Part shown: positions 1 through 12,200 of the stretch, in pieces | Position numbering within the stretch: position 1 is the first letter of the stretch | Layout: each line of letters begins with the position of its first letter | Source of the DNA: Ampullaceana balthica | Lineage: Eukaryota > Mollusca > Gastropoda > Lymnaeidae | Reading direction: 5' to 3' | Length of the DNA stretch: 64,000 bases | Assembly (NCBI GenBank): GCA_944989445.1 | Contig: CALYLW010000166.1 | Span: forward strand, 563,946 to 627,945 | The notes under the pieces: model-generated | What the model saw: the letters and a program-made list of their open reading frames with translations, nothing else | Database searches by the model: none | Told to the model about the DNA's origin: nothing | Translations under genes and position numbers: made by a program

Positions 1-1192
1 TATTTACAGACATTTTTTTTTGCAATTGTTTTTTTTATTTGATTTAAATCAATTATTTTAACCAAATATCTCAAGAGCCTTTGTCCCCCCCCCCACCCCC
101 ACCACACTTTTATCCAAAATCAAAGATGTAGCACGCCTATGTATCAAATATTTCGCGTTAATTGAAGCCCCCACACATTTCAGACCTCAGACCACCCCCC
201 CTCCGCACATGTCTGATCCCCACAGATTTCAGCCCCCCCCCTCAAAACACACACTCACCCGACACCAGTTGCGTGTAAAACTTTAAACCTACCAGAAAAT
301 TGTGGGGGGGGGGCTATATATTCCTCCCACAGCCCCCCCCCTCCCACAACCAATCAGATAGCCAGGTCATAGCTGGCCTCCTACCTATGGGAACATTGTC
401 ACATGTCTGACGTGTGAACATGGCGTCTGCTGCGAGCCCTCGTCGAGTGGTGGTGGGATGCGCATCTTGAGATGCCGGGCTGGCCTGGGGGGTGGGGGGA
501 TCACGTGACCGAATGTGTCCGTATAATGATGATCCGACTCCTTTGAGGTCGGAGTTTAACCAAAGAAAGAAAGAAAACAAAAAGCTGACATATCGTGTGG
601 CGGCGCCGCTCATTGTTTTGTGGAGTTCTTATGAACCCACCCCTCTCCCCCGCAACCCTTACCATCACGTCAACAACTGTGTGAAGTTGTTTCAGATTTT
701 ACCGCCGTCCACACCTCCCCACCAACCACCAGCCAAACATCAGGTCCGTCCTTCTCTCACACCCCCCCCCCGAACCTCCACAGAGTTAACTGGCTGTGAC
801 TGATAAAACAAAAGATTATCAACACCCCCTCCCTCCCCCCACAGAAGCAAACAGAGGTCAGGTTACGTAAGTAATCACATTCTTTCGAGCAAGTCGTACC
901 CCCCCCCACCACCACCTCCGTACCTTTTTAATAAGACACCTGGTTACTTTCCTATCACCCCCCCCCCACACACACGCACATACAAACACTCACTCACACA
1001 CTTAGACAAAATTTACAAAGTAAGTTTGGAAAAATACGTGGGGGGGGGAGGTGACTGATAGATTTTGTGTGGAATTATGTCACATTCATTAATGAAGTTA
1101 TCCGGATTCAGAGAGGTGGGGGGCGTAGAGGAGGGGAGAGGGAGAAAGAGGGACGGACTGAGAAAAAGACAGCGAGAGAGACAGTGAGAAAC

Positions 1193-1193
1193 C

Positions 1194-1227
<34 letters not shown>

Positions 1228-1258
1228 GAGAACGAGAGAGAGAGAGAGAGAGAGAGAA
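1193..1258. repeat. (GA)n microsatellite
   Basis: A nearly pure run of GA dinucleotides, broken by a few AC and CA interruptions, inside a purine-rich stretch that begins near 1110. Confidence 0.9.
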
Positions 1259-3847
1259 GGGGGAATGGCGAAAGTGATATTCCTGAGACACCCGGTAGCT
1301 GGCCGACTATAGAGGAACTGGCCCGTGAAAAGGGGAGGGGGGTTGGGTCAAGAGCTCACGGAAAATACTTCTTTGGAAAAAACAAAATAAAATTACTCTC
1401 ACTTAATAATATACACATGTTGTGTTGTGTGTTGGTCGCTCAGAGGGGGACGGATGTCAAGAGCTTCACGTGTAAATTTATGTTCAATTATTATTTCATT
1501 CGATATGTGGACCAAATCCTGGGACTTGCTTGGGTTTAGGAGGGGGGGGGGCTGCACTTTGTTTCTCACCTGCACATGACGACACGCGGGGTCAAAGATT
1601 GGTAGCAGACCTGAGGTTGAGAACAGGTTGTCGTGAGGTCATGAGAGAGTTGCCGTCCCTAGATACCGCCCCATTGTCCCAGTGCACCCGTCACCGGCAG
1701 GGGAAGATAATCGGTAGGGCGCTGATTGTAACGCTCGTCACCCGCCCTCCTCACCCCTCCACCCCCACTCTCAGCTGGCCCCACTCATATCAACGTTCAT
1801 ATTAAATGAAATGAGCCGTTGGTCCCCATGGCGACCGTTTTCGCACAGGTCGTTAGATATAAATGTAACAACAATTTCTTGTTACTTTTATTGGAGATGC
1901 GGTATTCATAAACTCAAAGACTGCGTCTAGAAAATAGTTCCAGCAGGGAGATGTCAAACTTAATTATTTAAATTATAAATTAATTACTTTTATATATTTA
2001 GTCTCTCCCCTCCCCCCCTCTCTCTATAAAGTAAATAAAATCTAAATTTAATCCATGAATGATCTTAGCAGACATACTATGCATGCCCCACGATTTCATC
2101 TCAGTGCCCTCGCTGACTGGCTCGTTGAAGGATGCCACGATGACGTAGACCAGTTTGACGGTATGGGGCTACCGACTCGTGTGTGTTGTGTCGAGCAACT
2201 ACTGCTTGTCCATGGCCGCCGAGTTGATTTCCCGCACATTTTTACAGTTGTTGGTTGCGATATCGTGCGAATGGTGCGCACACGTGGGGTATCGCTACGA
2301 GAACCCGGTTACTAAGACGGGAGATGTTAAGGTCACAGTATAATGGCAGGCAGCCGAACTTCGCAGGATGTCCCCCAATAAACTGTGGAAAGTGGTTTTT
2401 TCCCCTCACGTCGAGGCCTCTTTACCTAAGGGCGGTAATCATGTTTGAAGGCTTATCTCCCCTATACTCGTGACGTGTACTTAACGGCTTCCTCAATAAA
2501 ACTTAAGCTATCTTCCCGACCCCTTCCCACCTAATGGACCCCCGTTCATCCTTCCGTCCCTTCTGCACGCTGCTATATTCAAGCAGATGACTAGATGTAA
2601 CTAATGGACTATAAGGTTAGTATTATGAATACCAAGACATTCAATAACTCTGGGAAATAGTTTGACGCGATCAATTAATTGTACACAATTTAGGATTATT
2701 AAAATGTATTTTTTTTAATGAGTTTCGCGCCTAAAATCCAAAGCTTTACTGTAAGTATGTTTCACGTCTCAAGTCCTTCCAACAACATCACGTCCAGCAG
2801 TGGTCAGTTTCGGAGTTGTAGACTTGGGGCCTTGACCATCCAGTAATAAATGGACATTGGACCCGAAACATAAGTCACCAGGAACGATAGGGTTCAAGGT
2901 CACCACCTGGAGACCGGCCTCCTGAACTTCCTGTCTAAATGTAATGATGCTCTGTCGTGGAGAGCAACAGTAGCGCTAGTTGTTTGTAGTTAGTTGTTTT
3001 TTTTTAGTTGTGCGCAGGCGCCGATGTAATCTTCTTGTTGCTTCTTAGACTCAACACTAAACACACTAAACACCAAACACCAAATACTAAACACCAAACA
3101 CTAAACACCAAACACCATGCGGATAACAAATATTAATTTGAGATAACGGTATTACATTCTTTAACAATTAAACTGTTTTTGATTATATAACTTAATATAA
3201 TAAAGAATTATACAACAATGTAACTTAATATAGCCATGTAACTTTGCATAACAATGTAACTTAATATAAAAATATAATTTTATGTAACACTAACTCCGGA
3301 TAATGATATAATTTTAGATGAAAATTTAACTTAAGTCACAATATAACCTTAGATAACAATAACCCAATAACGTTTAGATAACAACGGATCTGCGTTTACG
3401 ACTGGATCTCTGCTGGAAGGCCTCACCTGACAGCTTCAAGTGATTTCCGAGGGAAGAGTCAGCTTTAACACGTCCGTGGTGTGGGGGCTGGGGGGGGGGT
3501 TAACATGTCCCTGGTGTGGGGGCTGGGGGGGGGAGTTCAAGACACCCACAACCGTATCACACCCGCCAATCCATGCCAACGAAAGATTTTCAGAAGCATA
3601 AAAAATAAAAAATTACGAGTAGAGAAAACATAATTATTATTTTTTTACACGATGTACTTTATACCCTCAACGCCACTTTACCTATCAGATTAGAATCACT
3701 ATTTGTTCCTGTGCCAGGATTTCTTGTCATTTCGCAACTTAAGCAACAGAGATTTGATTATACGTCTGTAATATTACAGGATGGTCTTTATAGCTTACTC
3801 CTCCTGGCAATCTCTTCATAGATTTGTCTGTATTGTTTATCTTATAA

Positions 3848-4101
3848 CTAGCGTATCACCCGTCAAAAATGACGGAAGTTTTCAAAATAAATACACATCA
3901 GATTTAAAAAATAACGTATTACAGGGCTTACATTTATTTTATCTCTTTTTATTTGATTCATTTTTTATCATATTGAACAATTTTATGCGGAACGTTCAAA
4001 AAGAGATAAATTTGGTGCAGTAATTTTTGGTGCGCATTATTGAACAAATCAGCATTACATCCAAGAAGCATTGCATCCATTACGGGAATTATGTATGTTG
4101 A
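3848..4101 (-). mobile_element. Helitron-like non-autonomous element, copy 1
   Basis: Read on the minus strand the element starts TCAACATACATAATTCC and ends with a hairpin (CCGTCA / TGACGG) followed by GTGATACGCTAG. It is flanked by A on the 5' side and T on the 3' side. Five other copies of the family are in this window (near 5963, 11781, 27248, 43558 and 54212). The 5' TC, the 3' hairpin, the CTAG end and the A/T insertion point match the Helitron terminal rule. About 254 bp, with no coding capacity. Confidence 0.65.
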
Positions 4102-4239
4102 TCTTATACTTCGTGGCCCCGTCTTAAATTGCGAACCATTTATAAATCCCCGTTTATACCTGGCTCTTTATAACTTGCACTTTTATATCTCACTCCTGGT
4201 CGAATGCTTAACTTTATTCTGGGAAAATGACGCTGTTAC

Positions 4240-4434
4240 CTTTTTATCAATACCTTTATACCAATACCTTTATACCAATACCTTTATGCCTATACCTTTA
4301 TACCAAGATCTTTATACCAATACCTTTATACCAATACCTTTATACCAAGATCTTTATACCAATACCTTTATACCAATACCTTTATGCCTATACCTTTATA
4401 CCAATACCTTTGTACCAATACCTTTATCAGACTG
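4240..4434. repeat. 14-bp minisatellite
   Basis: Tandem units of about 14 bp, core ACCAATACCTTTAT, with variants (accaagatctttat, gcctatacctttat). About 13 copies. The short open frames across it come from the repeat and do not indicate a gene. Confidence 0.85.
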
Positions 4435-5962
4435 CCCGTGATATCATATGTACTCTCTTTTCACGATTTTACAAGTAAAAAGTAAAAAAGTCACACCCAC
4501 ACTCACCCCCCCCCCTGTCTGTCAGTGAAAGGTCCACGAAAGCCGAGTTGACTTGTGGGCCACTAAGTGTTGGAGATAACACGAGCACAAGGGCCCTTCG
4601 CAGGCCGGGGTGCCGCTGATCCATCATGCAAGCGTCTTGAGACGGCCGTCATACCATACACGCCAGCGGAGTACGGCGAGAAATAGCATCGGGCGGTTCG
4701 GTCTCCGAGATACGGAGGCATCTGCTTCGTGGACATCAGCAAAATCTCCGAGAGGAGTCACTCTGGAGAAAAAATGGGAGAAGAGAAAATTAGACTTTAA
4801 AATAGGGGGTAAAATTTCCTGTCTATTATTTCAAACGCATTTGTGCGGCCCCGGCCCTCGCGATAAGGCTCGAGAGAGAGAGAGGAGTGTTTGAATGCCT
4901 GTAAGGCGATGACACCTCCACCTAACACTATTTGCCTTCTCGGGGACGACACGTCAAGCCAAATGAAGAGCGATTAGACAAGAATCTGGCTAATTCGACT
5001 TAATCAGGCTAATCTGCTCAAGTAAACAATGCATTACGGCCGTCCTGACAATGGGGACATCGCGCTTTCTTGAAACTGTTCAATTTATTATTTATTTTTT
5101 TAAACACGCGCTATTATTGAGCATATTATCTCCCCTGTTTTATTATTTCCACAGTCAAAAATGTGCGTGGAATATGTCATAAACAAAAGTGGGCTTTGAT
5201 GGGCTTTTAAATCTGGGATCATGATTGACATAGGGCAGAATTATCCAAAAACACGTGGCGGTACTTCAATGTAGTGAAAAAAGACACACACACAAAAACA
5301 AAAAATTGATAGTCTTTCAAAAAAAATATTTTAAAAACAAAAACATTTTTATTACGGCTGTATTCCCTTCTTGATATAAGAAAAAGAAAGGTACAACAAA
5401 AAAAAAGTCCCTGGACTGGGGTTTTCCCAACAGCTAGTCCCCCTCTCACGCCTTGTGTTTCAAACATATAGCATTACCAGGGGGACCTCTAATAGGGGGA
5501 CCTGAGCTAACAAAGCTGACAGGATCCGTTGCCTTAGTTGACGTGATCAAAGATTAGTTCTGGTTGGGGTCACAAGCCGGGGTTAGGGGCAGTTATAAAG
5601 TAAGTGTGTGTGTGCGTGTGTGTGTGATGGTCTGGGATGGGTTGGGTTAAATTCGGGAGGGGGTGTGGGTTATTGGGACCAGGGGTTCTTGAGGTGTGAA
5701 CCCCACCCCTCCAGAAATGTGCATGATTCACACGTCTTTTAAACTCCGCCTGTGATTTCGAATTTTGTATACCAATTACCCAATGCCAAATAATATTAGA
5801 ATTATGTCTACGTCACGGCTACGTCATCACCTGCTTTATAAAGTCTCGAGTTGATTTTGTTGTAATATGTTGGGCAAGGCACGTTGGGTTTTGTTTTGGG
5901 GTGGGGGCGGGCGAATATGGTTTAGTACTGGGTTGGCACACAAAGAAAATATTATAAATATT

Positions 5963-6214
5963 ATAATAGATCACGTCAAAAATGATGGAAGTTTTCAAAA
6001 TAAATACACATCAGATAAAAAAATAACGTAATACAGAACTTTCATTTATTTTATTTATTTGTTATTTGATTCAATTATTATCATATTGAACAATTTTATG
6101 CGGAACGTTCGAAAAGAGTTATATCTGGTGCAGTAATTTTTGGTGCGCACTATTGAACAAATCAGCATTACATCCAAGAAGCATTACATCCATTACGGGA
6201 ATTATGTATGTTGA
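5963..6214 (-). mobile_element. Helitron-like non-autonomous element, copy 2 (degraded end)
   Basis: Aligns along its length with the copy at 3848, including the shared segments ATACACATCAGAT, TTATGCGGAACGTTC and GGTGCAGTAATTTTTGG. The CTAG end and part of the hairpin have decayed (atagatcacgtc), so this copy is older or truncated. Confidence 0.6.
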
Positions 6215-6929
6215 GATATATATTTGGGAGGGGGTAGGTGTTAGGATAGGGTGGAAAAAAGTTAACTCGTGATTTTCAACAACAAAAAAATAATTAAAAA
6301 AAAATACATATCTTGGTCTCTCTAACAGTGATTCCTTAGCTTTCAACTGTCTACCCCGACGATACGACTTGATTTTAAATACTCGTCAGTAATCTAATAC
6401 CAACACATTCGATTTCTTATGGCTTTCTATTCCATTAAGGTGTTTAAATTAAGAAAATTAAAAATTGAAAACTTCTGTCACCCCTTAATTGTTTTTGAGG
6501 ACCACTGTCCCGCCCCCCTCGAGCCCCCCCCTCGAGGCCCTTCTCTCCCCCCCCCGAGACAAATGACGAGACAAGGACAAGTAATACAACTGACATAAAT
6601 CAAGGGCCACGGCCGCCGTGCCAATAGCATGGAGCAGACAATAAACGTCGACAAGTCGGCAGGTCTAGGGCTGTTGATGACAGGAAGCGCCCTGTGTACC
6701 ATGGGATAGGGATGAGCTTAGTTCCGACATGGGGTATAAAGGGGGGGGGGTTGTATGTGTGACAGAGAGTTGCAGTAGAGTAATCGAACATAGGGGTGGA
6801 TCCGAAACATGGGGAACGACAGAAACAACAACAACAATAGACTCCAGACTATCAGATGCCTCAGAAATATTCTGAAAATAAAATGGCTCGAAAAGGTCGA
6901 AAACTCTAAGCTGTGTGAGAGAGGTGTGG

Positions 6930-7205
6930 ACAAAAAACAGTAGAACAACAAATCATGGAAAGAAAGTGGAGATGGATTGGACACACCCTCAGGAAAGATA
7001 ACAGCAGGGCTAGGCAGGCCTTAGATTGGAACCCCCAGGGCTAACGACAACGAGGAAGACCCAAGCGTACATGGAGACGGAGCATGTTGGACGAGGCTGG
7101 AAGGACTGGGGAGAATTGGCAAGGGACCGTGTAGAGTGGCGAGCTTTGACAGAGGCCCTATGTTCCACAAGGAACTCAAATGGCCAAATGATGATGATGA
7201 CGACT
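6930..7205 (+). pseudogene. 3' fragment of a non-LTR retrotransposon (reverse-transcriptase C-terminus)
   Basis: Translation with frame changes gives [19 protein letters not shown], then a GRPKRTWRRSM-like stretch and WGELARDRVEWRALTEALC. This pattern (W.GH.LR, GRPK.TWRR, WG...A.DR..WR....LC) is typical of the extreme C-terminus of animal LINE ORF2 proteins. It is followed by an (ATG)n-like tail (7188-7202). Similar fragments lie at 30001 (+) and 41098 (-). It is 5'-truncated and dead. Confidence 0.65.
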
Positions 7206-8264
7206 CAGACCTTTGCAGTGGTCATCCGATTCTCAACGATTCTCAAAGTAGTACGATTTTTAACCAGGCTGAAACTATGGTTACATCATGTGGTGGTTTT
7301 GGGGTCATGAAGCAGGTGATGAACAGTCATTGAACCGGAAGTGATCGACGCCGACACGAATGTATCTGTGCTGTTTTTCGCCAGGCGACTCCCCGGTGGG
7401 GGCGCTCTTTCCCGCTAAAATCATTCTCACTGCCCCCCACCCTTCTTCTCCCTTAACCCCTTTTTAGCCGGCCGGCTAAATCTGTTATCAAACCCTTCCT
7501 GAAGATTGTTAATGTCACAGTACCCCACCACCCCCCACCCCAGTCTCATACAGAGAACCCTAGCAACAGTTTGTCTAATCCCAAAGTGGTTTTCCGTAAT
7601 TTGACATTACTTCAAGGCCGCGTGTTGTAGTGTCGTACGGAGATTTAAACAAAATCCAATCGATAACTGGCTGTTTGTATCAATTTCTTCTCTCCGCTTC
7701 CCACTATTTTTTTTTAAATATAGCATTCTGATATTCATTTCCTCATACAACACCCCCTTCCCCCACACACTTCAGAGTCGTCTGTCTGTATGTATGTCTG
7801 TCTGTCAGAACCTGTGTATCCACCCCCACCCACCCGGGTCACTATCTCTCTACTGTCTTATCAGCTAATACCCTCGCCGTTGTACCGGATCCTTTTATTA
7901 TCTTTGTTCAACATGTGTGTCTCCCCCCACCCCATGTCTTTAAAATACAACACCCGCATTGGGTCCAGATGTCCCCCCCCTCATTTCCCCACCGCCTATG
8001 ATCTTACCCGTCTCAGCGCGTCTTTATCTCCGAGACTTTCTCTCTCTCTCTCTCTGCCAACACCCCCCCCCCTCCCTACCAGGCGGGATCAGGCCGTTTG
8101 ACGATATGAGTGTACAGAGCACTCAAAGACAATCTGAGGCCACGGAGCCCACAAACCTTGTCAAGACTGGGGCGACATGACGCGCTGACGCCCTGGATAG
8201 CGCACACACATGTGCAGATCCCCTCGCCAGCAGCTCGGGCGGACTCCAAAACTAAAACACTAAC

Positions 8265-8352
8265 TCAGCAACGTCGTGTCGTGTCGTTGTGGTGTGGTGG
8301 TGTCGTGTCGTGTCGGTGTCGTGTCGTTGTGGTGTGGAGTCGTGGGTGTCGT
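8265..8352. repeat. Cryptically simple GTCGTGTC/GTTGTGGTGTG stretch
   Basis: Interleaved short motifs GTCGTGTC and GTTGTGGTGTGG are repeated without a strict period. This is low-complexity slippage sequence. Confidence 0.7.
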
Positions 8353-8978
8353 GCGTCTTGATTTCCGACGGATTATTCTGTTCATTGTGACGTCATCACA
8401 TCAACATAGTTCCTGAGCATTGTGTCACTTCCGGTTGATGTTTAGGCAATCTGTTATGATGATGTATTCTGCTTATTTGGAATGAACTTACAAGTAAGAT
8501 ACGGTCCAAAATGATAATTATGTGATTGTACTTGTACTGTCAAAAACAATATATTCAAAAGGCGCGCAAAAATTCATTTAATAATTTTGTTTCTGAATTT
8601 AGCAGCTGTACAGATTCAAATTGTGTAGAGGCGTCACTAGGGTTGCTGTCACGGATTACCCCATAGAGTTCATATACCTCCTCCAAGTTTGCCAGTGCCA
8701 AAGATCAAAAATCAAAGATTTATACATTTTGGTGTCACCCCTTGTGATGGTGTCATCCCTTGTGATGGTGTCATCCAGTGCGGTCCGCACGCCCCGCACC
8801 CCCTTAGTGACGCTTCTGGTGTAAATTACTGTAAATAGAATTCAGTAACTAATACATTGCCACCATCACTGTATGACAAGATATGACAATTTAACGAGAC
8901 TTCAACATATTTCCTCAAGAGCCGTCGAACTGCACCGTCCTTTCTTTTAACAACGGCCATTTCGTGTTCTTTCCTCAG

Positions 8979-9225
8979 GCGACCAGAGCTTCTCCTGTCC
9001 CAACTGTGGTGAGGTCTTCCGGTCAAAGGTGGCCGTCCGCAGACACCAGACGTACAGCTGCACAAACGTCATCAGCCCATACAGCTCCCTGAAGGAGAAG
9101 ATGGGCCTGTCCCAGGGAGGCGGGAGCCTGCTGGCCGGCCATGACGTCACCCACGGGAATAACTCCAACCGCGGGAGTAACGACAACAGCAGCAACCTCG
9201 GCGCTGACAGCGACGACAACAGAAG
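8979..9225 (+). CDS. MECOM: MECOM-like exon with first zinc finger
   Basis: Acceptor TTCCTCAG ends at 8978 and donor GTGGGT starts at 9226. The exon starts with the last two bases of a codon and ends with two. It encodes a C2HC finger (CPNCGEVF ... RRHQTYSC), matching the family's first finger, then a Ser/Asn/Gly-rich linker. Vertebrate members have a second finger at this point; here no cysteine pair is visible, although a stretch [10 protein letters not shown] resembles the helix-to-His part of such a finger. Confidence 0.9.
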
Positions 9226-12200
9226 GTGGGTAACAAGACTTCTTTAATTTTTCAAATTTACACAAAATTTTATGCTACTTTCCTGGAAAAAATATTTAAA
9301 GTTTCCTAGTTAAATTGCAAAATTCCACTCCTAAAAATTACAATTTTTATTGAAAAACTCATTTTACAGTGCAAATTTCCAATTTACAGGGCAAAATTCC
9401 ATTTTACAGAGCAAAATTCCAATTTACAATGCAAATAATTCCAATTTACATAGCAAAATGCCAATTTACAGTGCAAATTTCCAATTTACAGCAAAATTCC
9501 AATTTACATGCAAAATTCCAATTACATAGCAAAATCCCAATTTACAGTGCAAAATTCAATTTACAATGCAAAACTCCAATTTACAATGCAAAATTCCAAT
9601 TTACAGTGCAAAAATCCATTTACAATGCAAAATCCAATTTACAATGCAAAAATTCCAATTTACAATGCAAAAATTTCAATTTACAATGCAAAAATTCCAA
9701 TTTACAGAATTGACGTTTTCCAAAAAATATTCCAAATTTACATGAAAAAAAATTCAAATTTTCTGTAAATTGGAATATTAAATTTAAAAAATAATAATTT
9801 TCTGTAAATTGGAATATGATATATTTTTAAAAATTTTGTGTAAATTGGAATATAATTATAATCGAATATTCTGTAAATTACAAAATTCCAATTTACAGTG
9901 CAAAATATTTACAGTGTAAAATTCCAATTTACAGTGCAAAAAAATCCAATTTACAATGCAAAATTCCAATTTACATTGCAAAATTCCAATTTACAGTGCA
10001 AAATCCAATTTACAGAATTGGCGTTTTCCAAAAAATATTCCAATTTACATGTAAAATAAAAATTTACTGATAATTTTTATTGGAAATTTTAACCCCTGTC
10101 CCCTGAAAATTACTTTTAAATTTACATTTAAAAAAGGAAAATTGCAGGAAAAAGCAATAATACCAAGTGTAAATTGGAAATGTCCGGATATTGGTGGCAG
10201 GAAGTGTCAGGCATGTGGGGAAAATGTCGGGGGTGTCGGTATGTGAGAAGTGTGGGGGTTAGGGTTAGGGTGTGTGGGAAGTGGACGGTGTATGGGGGAA
10301 GGCCAGAAAACAAGACCTGTGTTTATAAATAAGTTTATTTATTGTAGTACAGTACTAACTATCAAATGTTCTTTTCTCGTCCACCTCCAGTGAAAACTCC
10401 GACTCATACCAGGAACCCATCGAAACCGGAAACGGTGGCGAGTTCAAGTGTGACGAGTGTCCGAAGTCCTTTGAGTGGCAGGCCAACCTGCAGAGACATC
10501 AGGTATACTAAACAAAGGAATTATGATATTGTTAAATTTGTTGTTTTAAAAGTGTTCAGTGAACTTTACCGTTTAAAAAAAAATCAACAAGAAAAACCAT
10601 GGAAAAACTGGTTAGAAAGATAATTAGAGAAACTGGTTAGAAAGATAATTAGAGAAACTGGTTAGAAAGATAATTAGAGAAACTGGTTAGAAAGATAATT
10701 AGACAAACTGGTTAGAAAGATAATTAGAGAAACTGGTTAGAAAGATAATTAGACAAACTGGTTAGAAAGATAATTAGAGAAACTGGTTAGAAAGATAATT
10801 AGACAAACTGGTTAGAAAGATAATTAGACAAACTGGTTAGAAAGATAATTAGACAAACTGGTTAGAAAGATAATTAGAGAAACTGGTTAGAAAGATAATT
10901 AGAGAAACTGGTTAGAAAGATAATTAGACAAACTGGTTAGAAAGATAATTAGAGAAACTGGTTAGAAAGATAATTAGACAAACTGGTTAGAAAGATAATT
11001 AGAGAAACTGGTTAGAAAGATAATTAGACAAACTGGTTAGAAAGATAATTAGACAAACTGGTTAGAAAGATAATTAGACAAACTGGTTAGAAAGATAATT
11101 AGACAAACTGGTTAGAAAGATAATTTAGACAAACTGGTTAGAAAGATAATTTAGACAAACTGGTTAGAAAGATAATTTAGACAAACTGGTTAGAAAGATC
11201 ATTAGACAAACTGGTTAGAAAGATCATTAGACAAACTGGTTAGAAAGATCATTAGACAAACTGGTTAGAAAGATCATTATAGAACTGGTTAGAAAGATCA
11301 TTATAGAACTGGTTAGAAAGATCATTAGAGAAACTGGTTAGAAAGATCATTAGACAAACTGGTTAGAAAGATCATTAGAGAAACTGGTTAGAAAGATCAT
11401 TAGATCATGGCACAGCCTACCACACGTCACCTAACTCTAGCCAAATTTTATTTTATTTTTGTCCCGTTCAGTTGACCCATGATGCAGACCGGAAGTTCCC
11501 ATGCGAGAACTGTGACAAGGTCTTCACCGACCCCAGCAACCTCCAGCGCCACATTCGCTCGCAGCACGTGGGTGCGCGCAGCCACGCATGCGCGGAATGT
11601 GGCAAGACCTTCGCCACGTCAAGCGGACTCAAGCAACACCAGCACATCCACAGCAGCATCAAGCCGTTTCAGTGCGAGGTGAGCGCAGCGGCGGAACCAA
11701 ATCATTGCGCACCAAATATGTTACACGCCACGAAATTTTAGGCGTCTGCATTATTTGTACGCCTTATTTAACTTCTGAAATCAATATACATAAGTCCCGT
11801 TGTCTGTATGTATGGATGTAATTATAATGCTGTTAGGTGGCGCTGCGATCGATTTTGTTTTATAGTGCGCACCAAATTACTGCACCAAAAATAAAACTTT
11901 TCGAACGTTCCGCATAAAATTGTTCAATATGATAATAAATGAATCAAATAAAAATAAATTAAATAAATGAAAGTTCTGTATTACGTTATCTTTTAATCTG
12001 ATGTGTATTTATTTTGAAAACTTCCATCATTTTTTGACGGGTGATACGCTAGTAATGATATAAATAGTATAAAATTGTATAAATTATAAATTGTTATATC
12101 TATTTCAATATTTTCTTTCATTAGGCCATTACTACTAAACGCATTGTGTACACGGGAGTAATTTGATAATTTAACATATAGCACCTATTATATTTTTCTT

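Larger units (their letters stand above)
1..8978. other. Non-coding flank or upstream intron of the MECOM-like gene
   Basis: I find no convincing exon here. The sequence is a patchwork of AT-rich DNA, homopolymer C/G runs (for example around 75-110, 300-345, 900-970, 3488-3540), a GA repeat, two Helitron-like short repeats, a 14-bp minisatellite and a non-LTR 3' fragment, listed separately. The remaining stretches (about 1300-3840, 4440-5960, 6215-6930 and 7210-8978) show nothing I recognise. The first recognisable exon at 8979 starts in mid-codon, so the gene continues upstream; this region is therefore probably intron, but upstream exons could also lie here unseen. Confidence 0.5.

Noticed and set aside
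2055..2345. Possible exon upstream of the MECOM-like gene (minus-strand stretch TVKLVYVIVASFNEPVSEG)
   Set aside because: The frame has stops just upstream, no convincing splice pair, and no family I recognise.
8621..8824. Short open frame before the first MECOM-like exon
   Set aside because: Contains a small GTGATGGTGTCAT duplication; no domain and no splice link to 8979.
10246..10276. Interstitial telomere or chromosome-fusion scar (TTAGGG twice)
   Set aside because: Only two units within a GT-rich stretch; expected by chance in such sequence.
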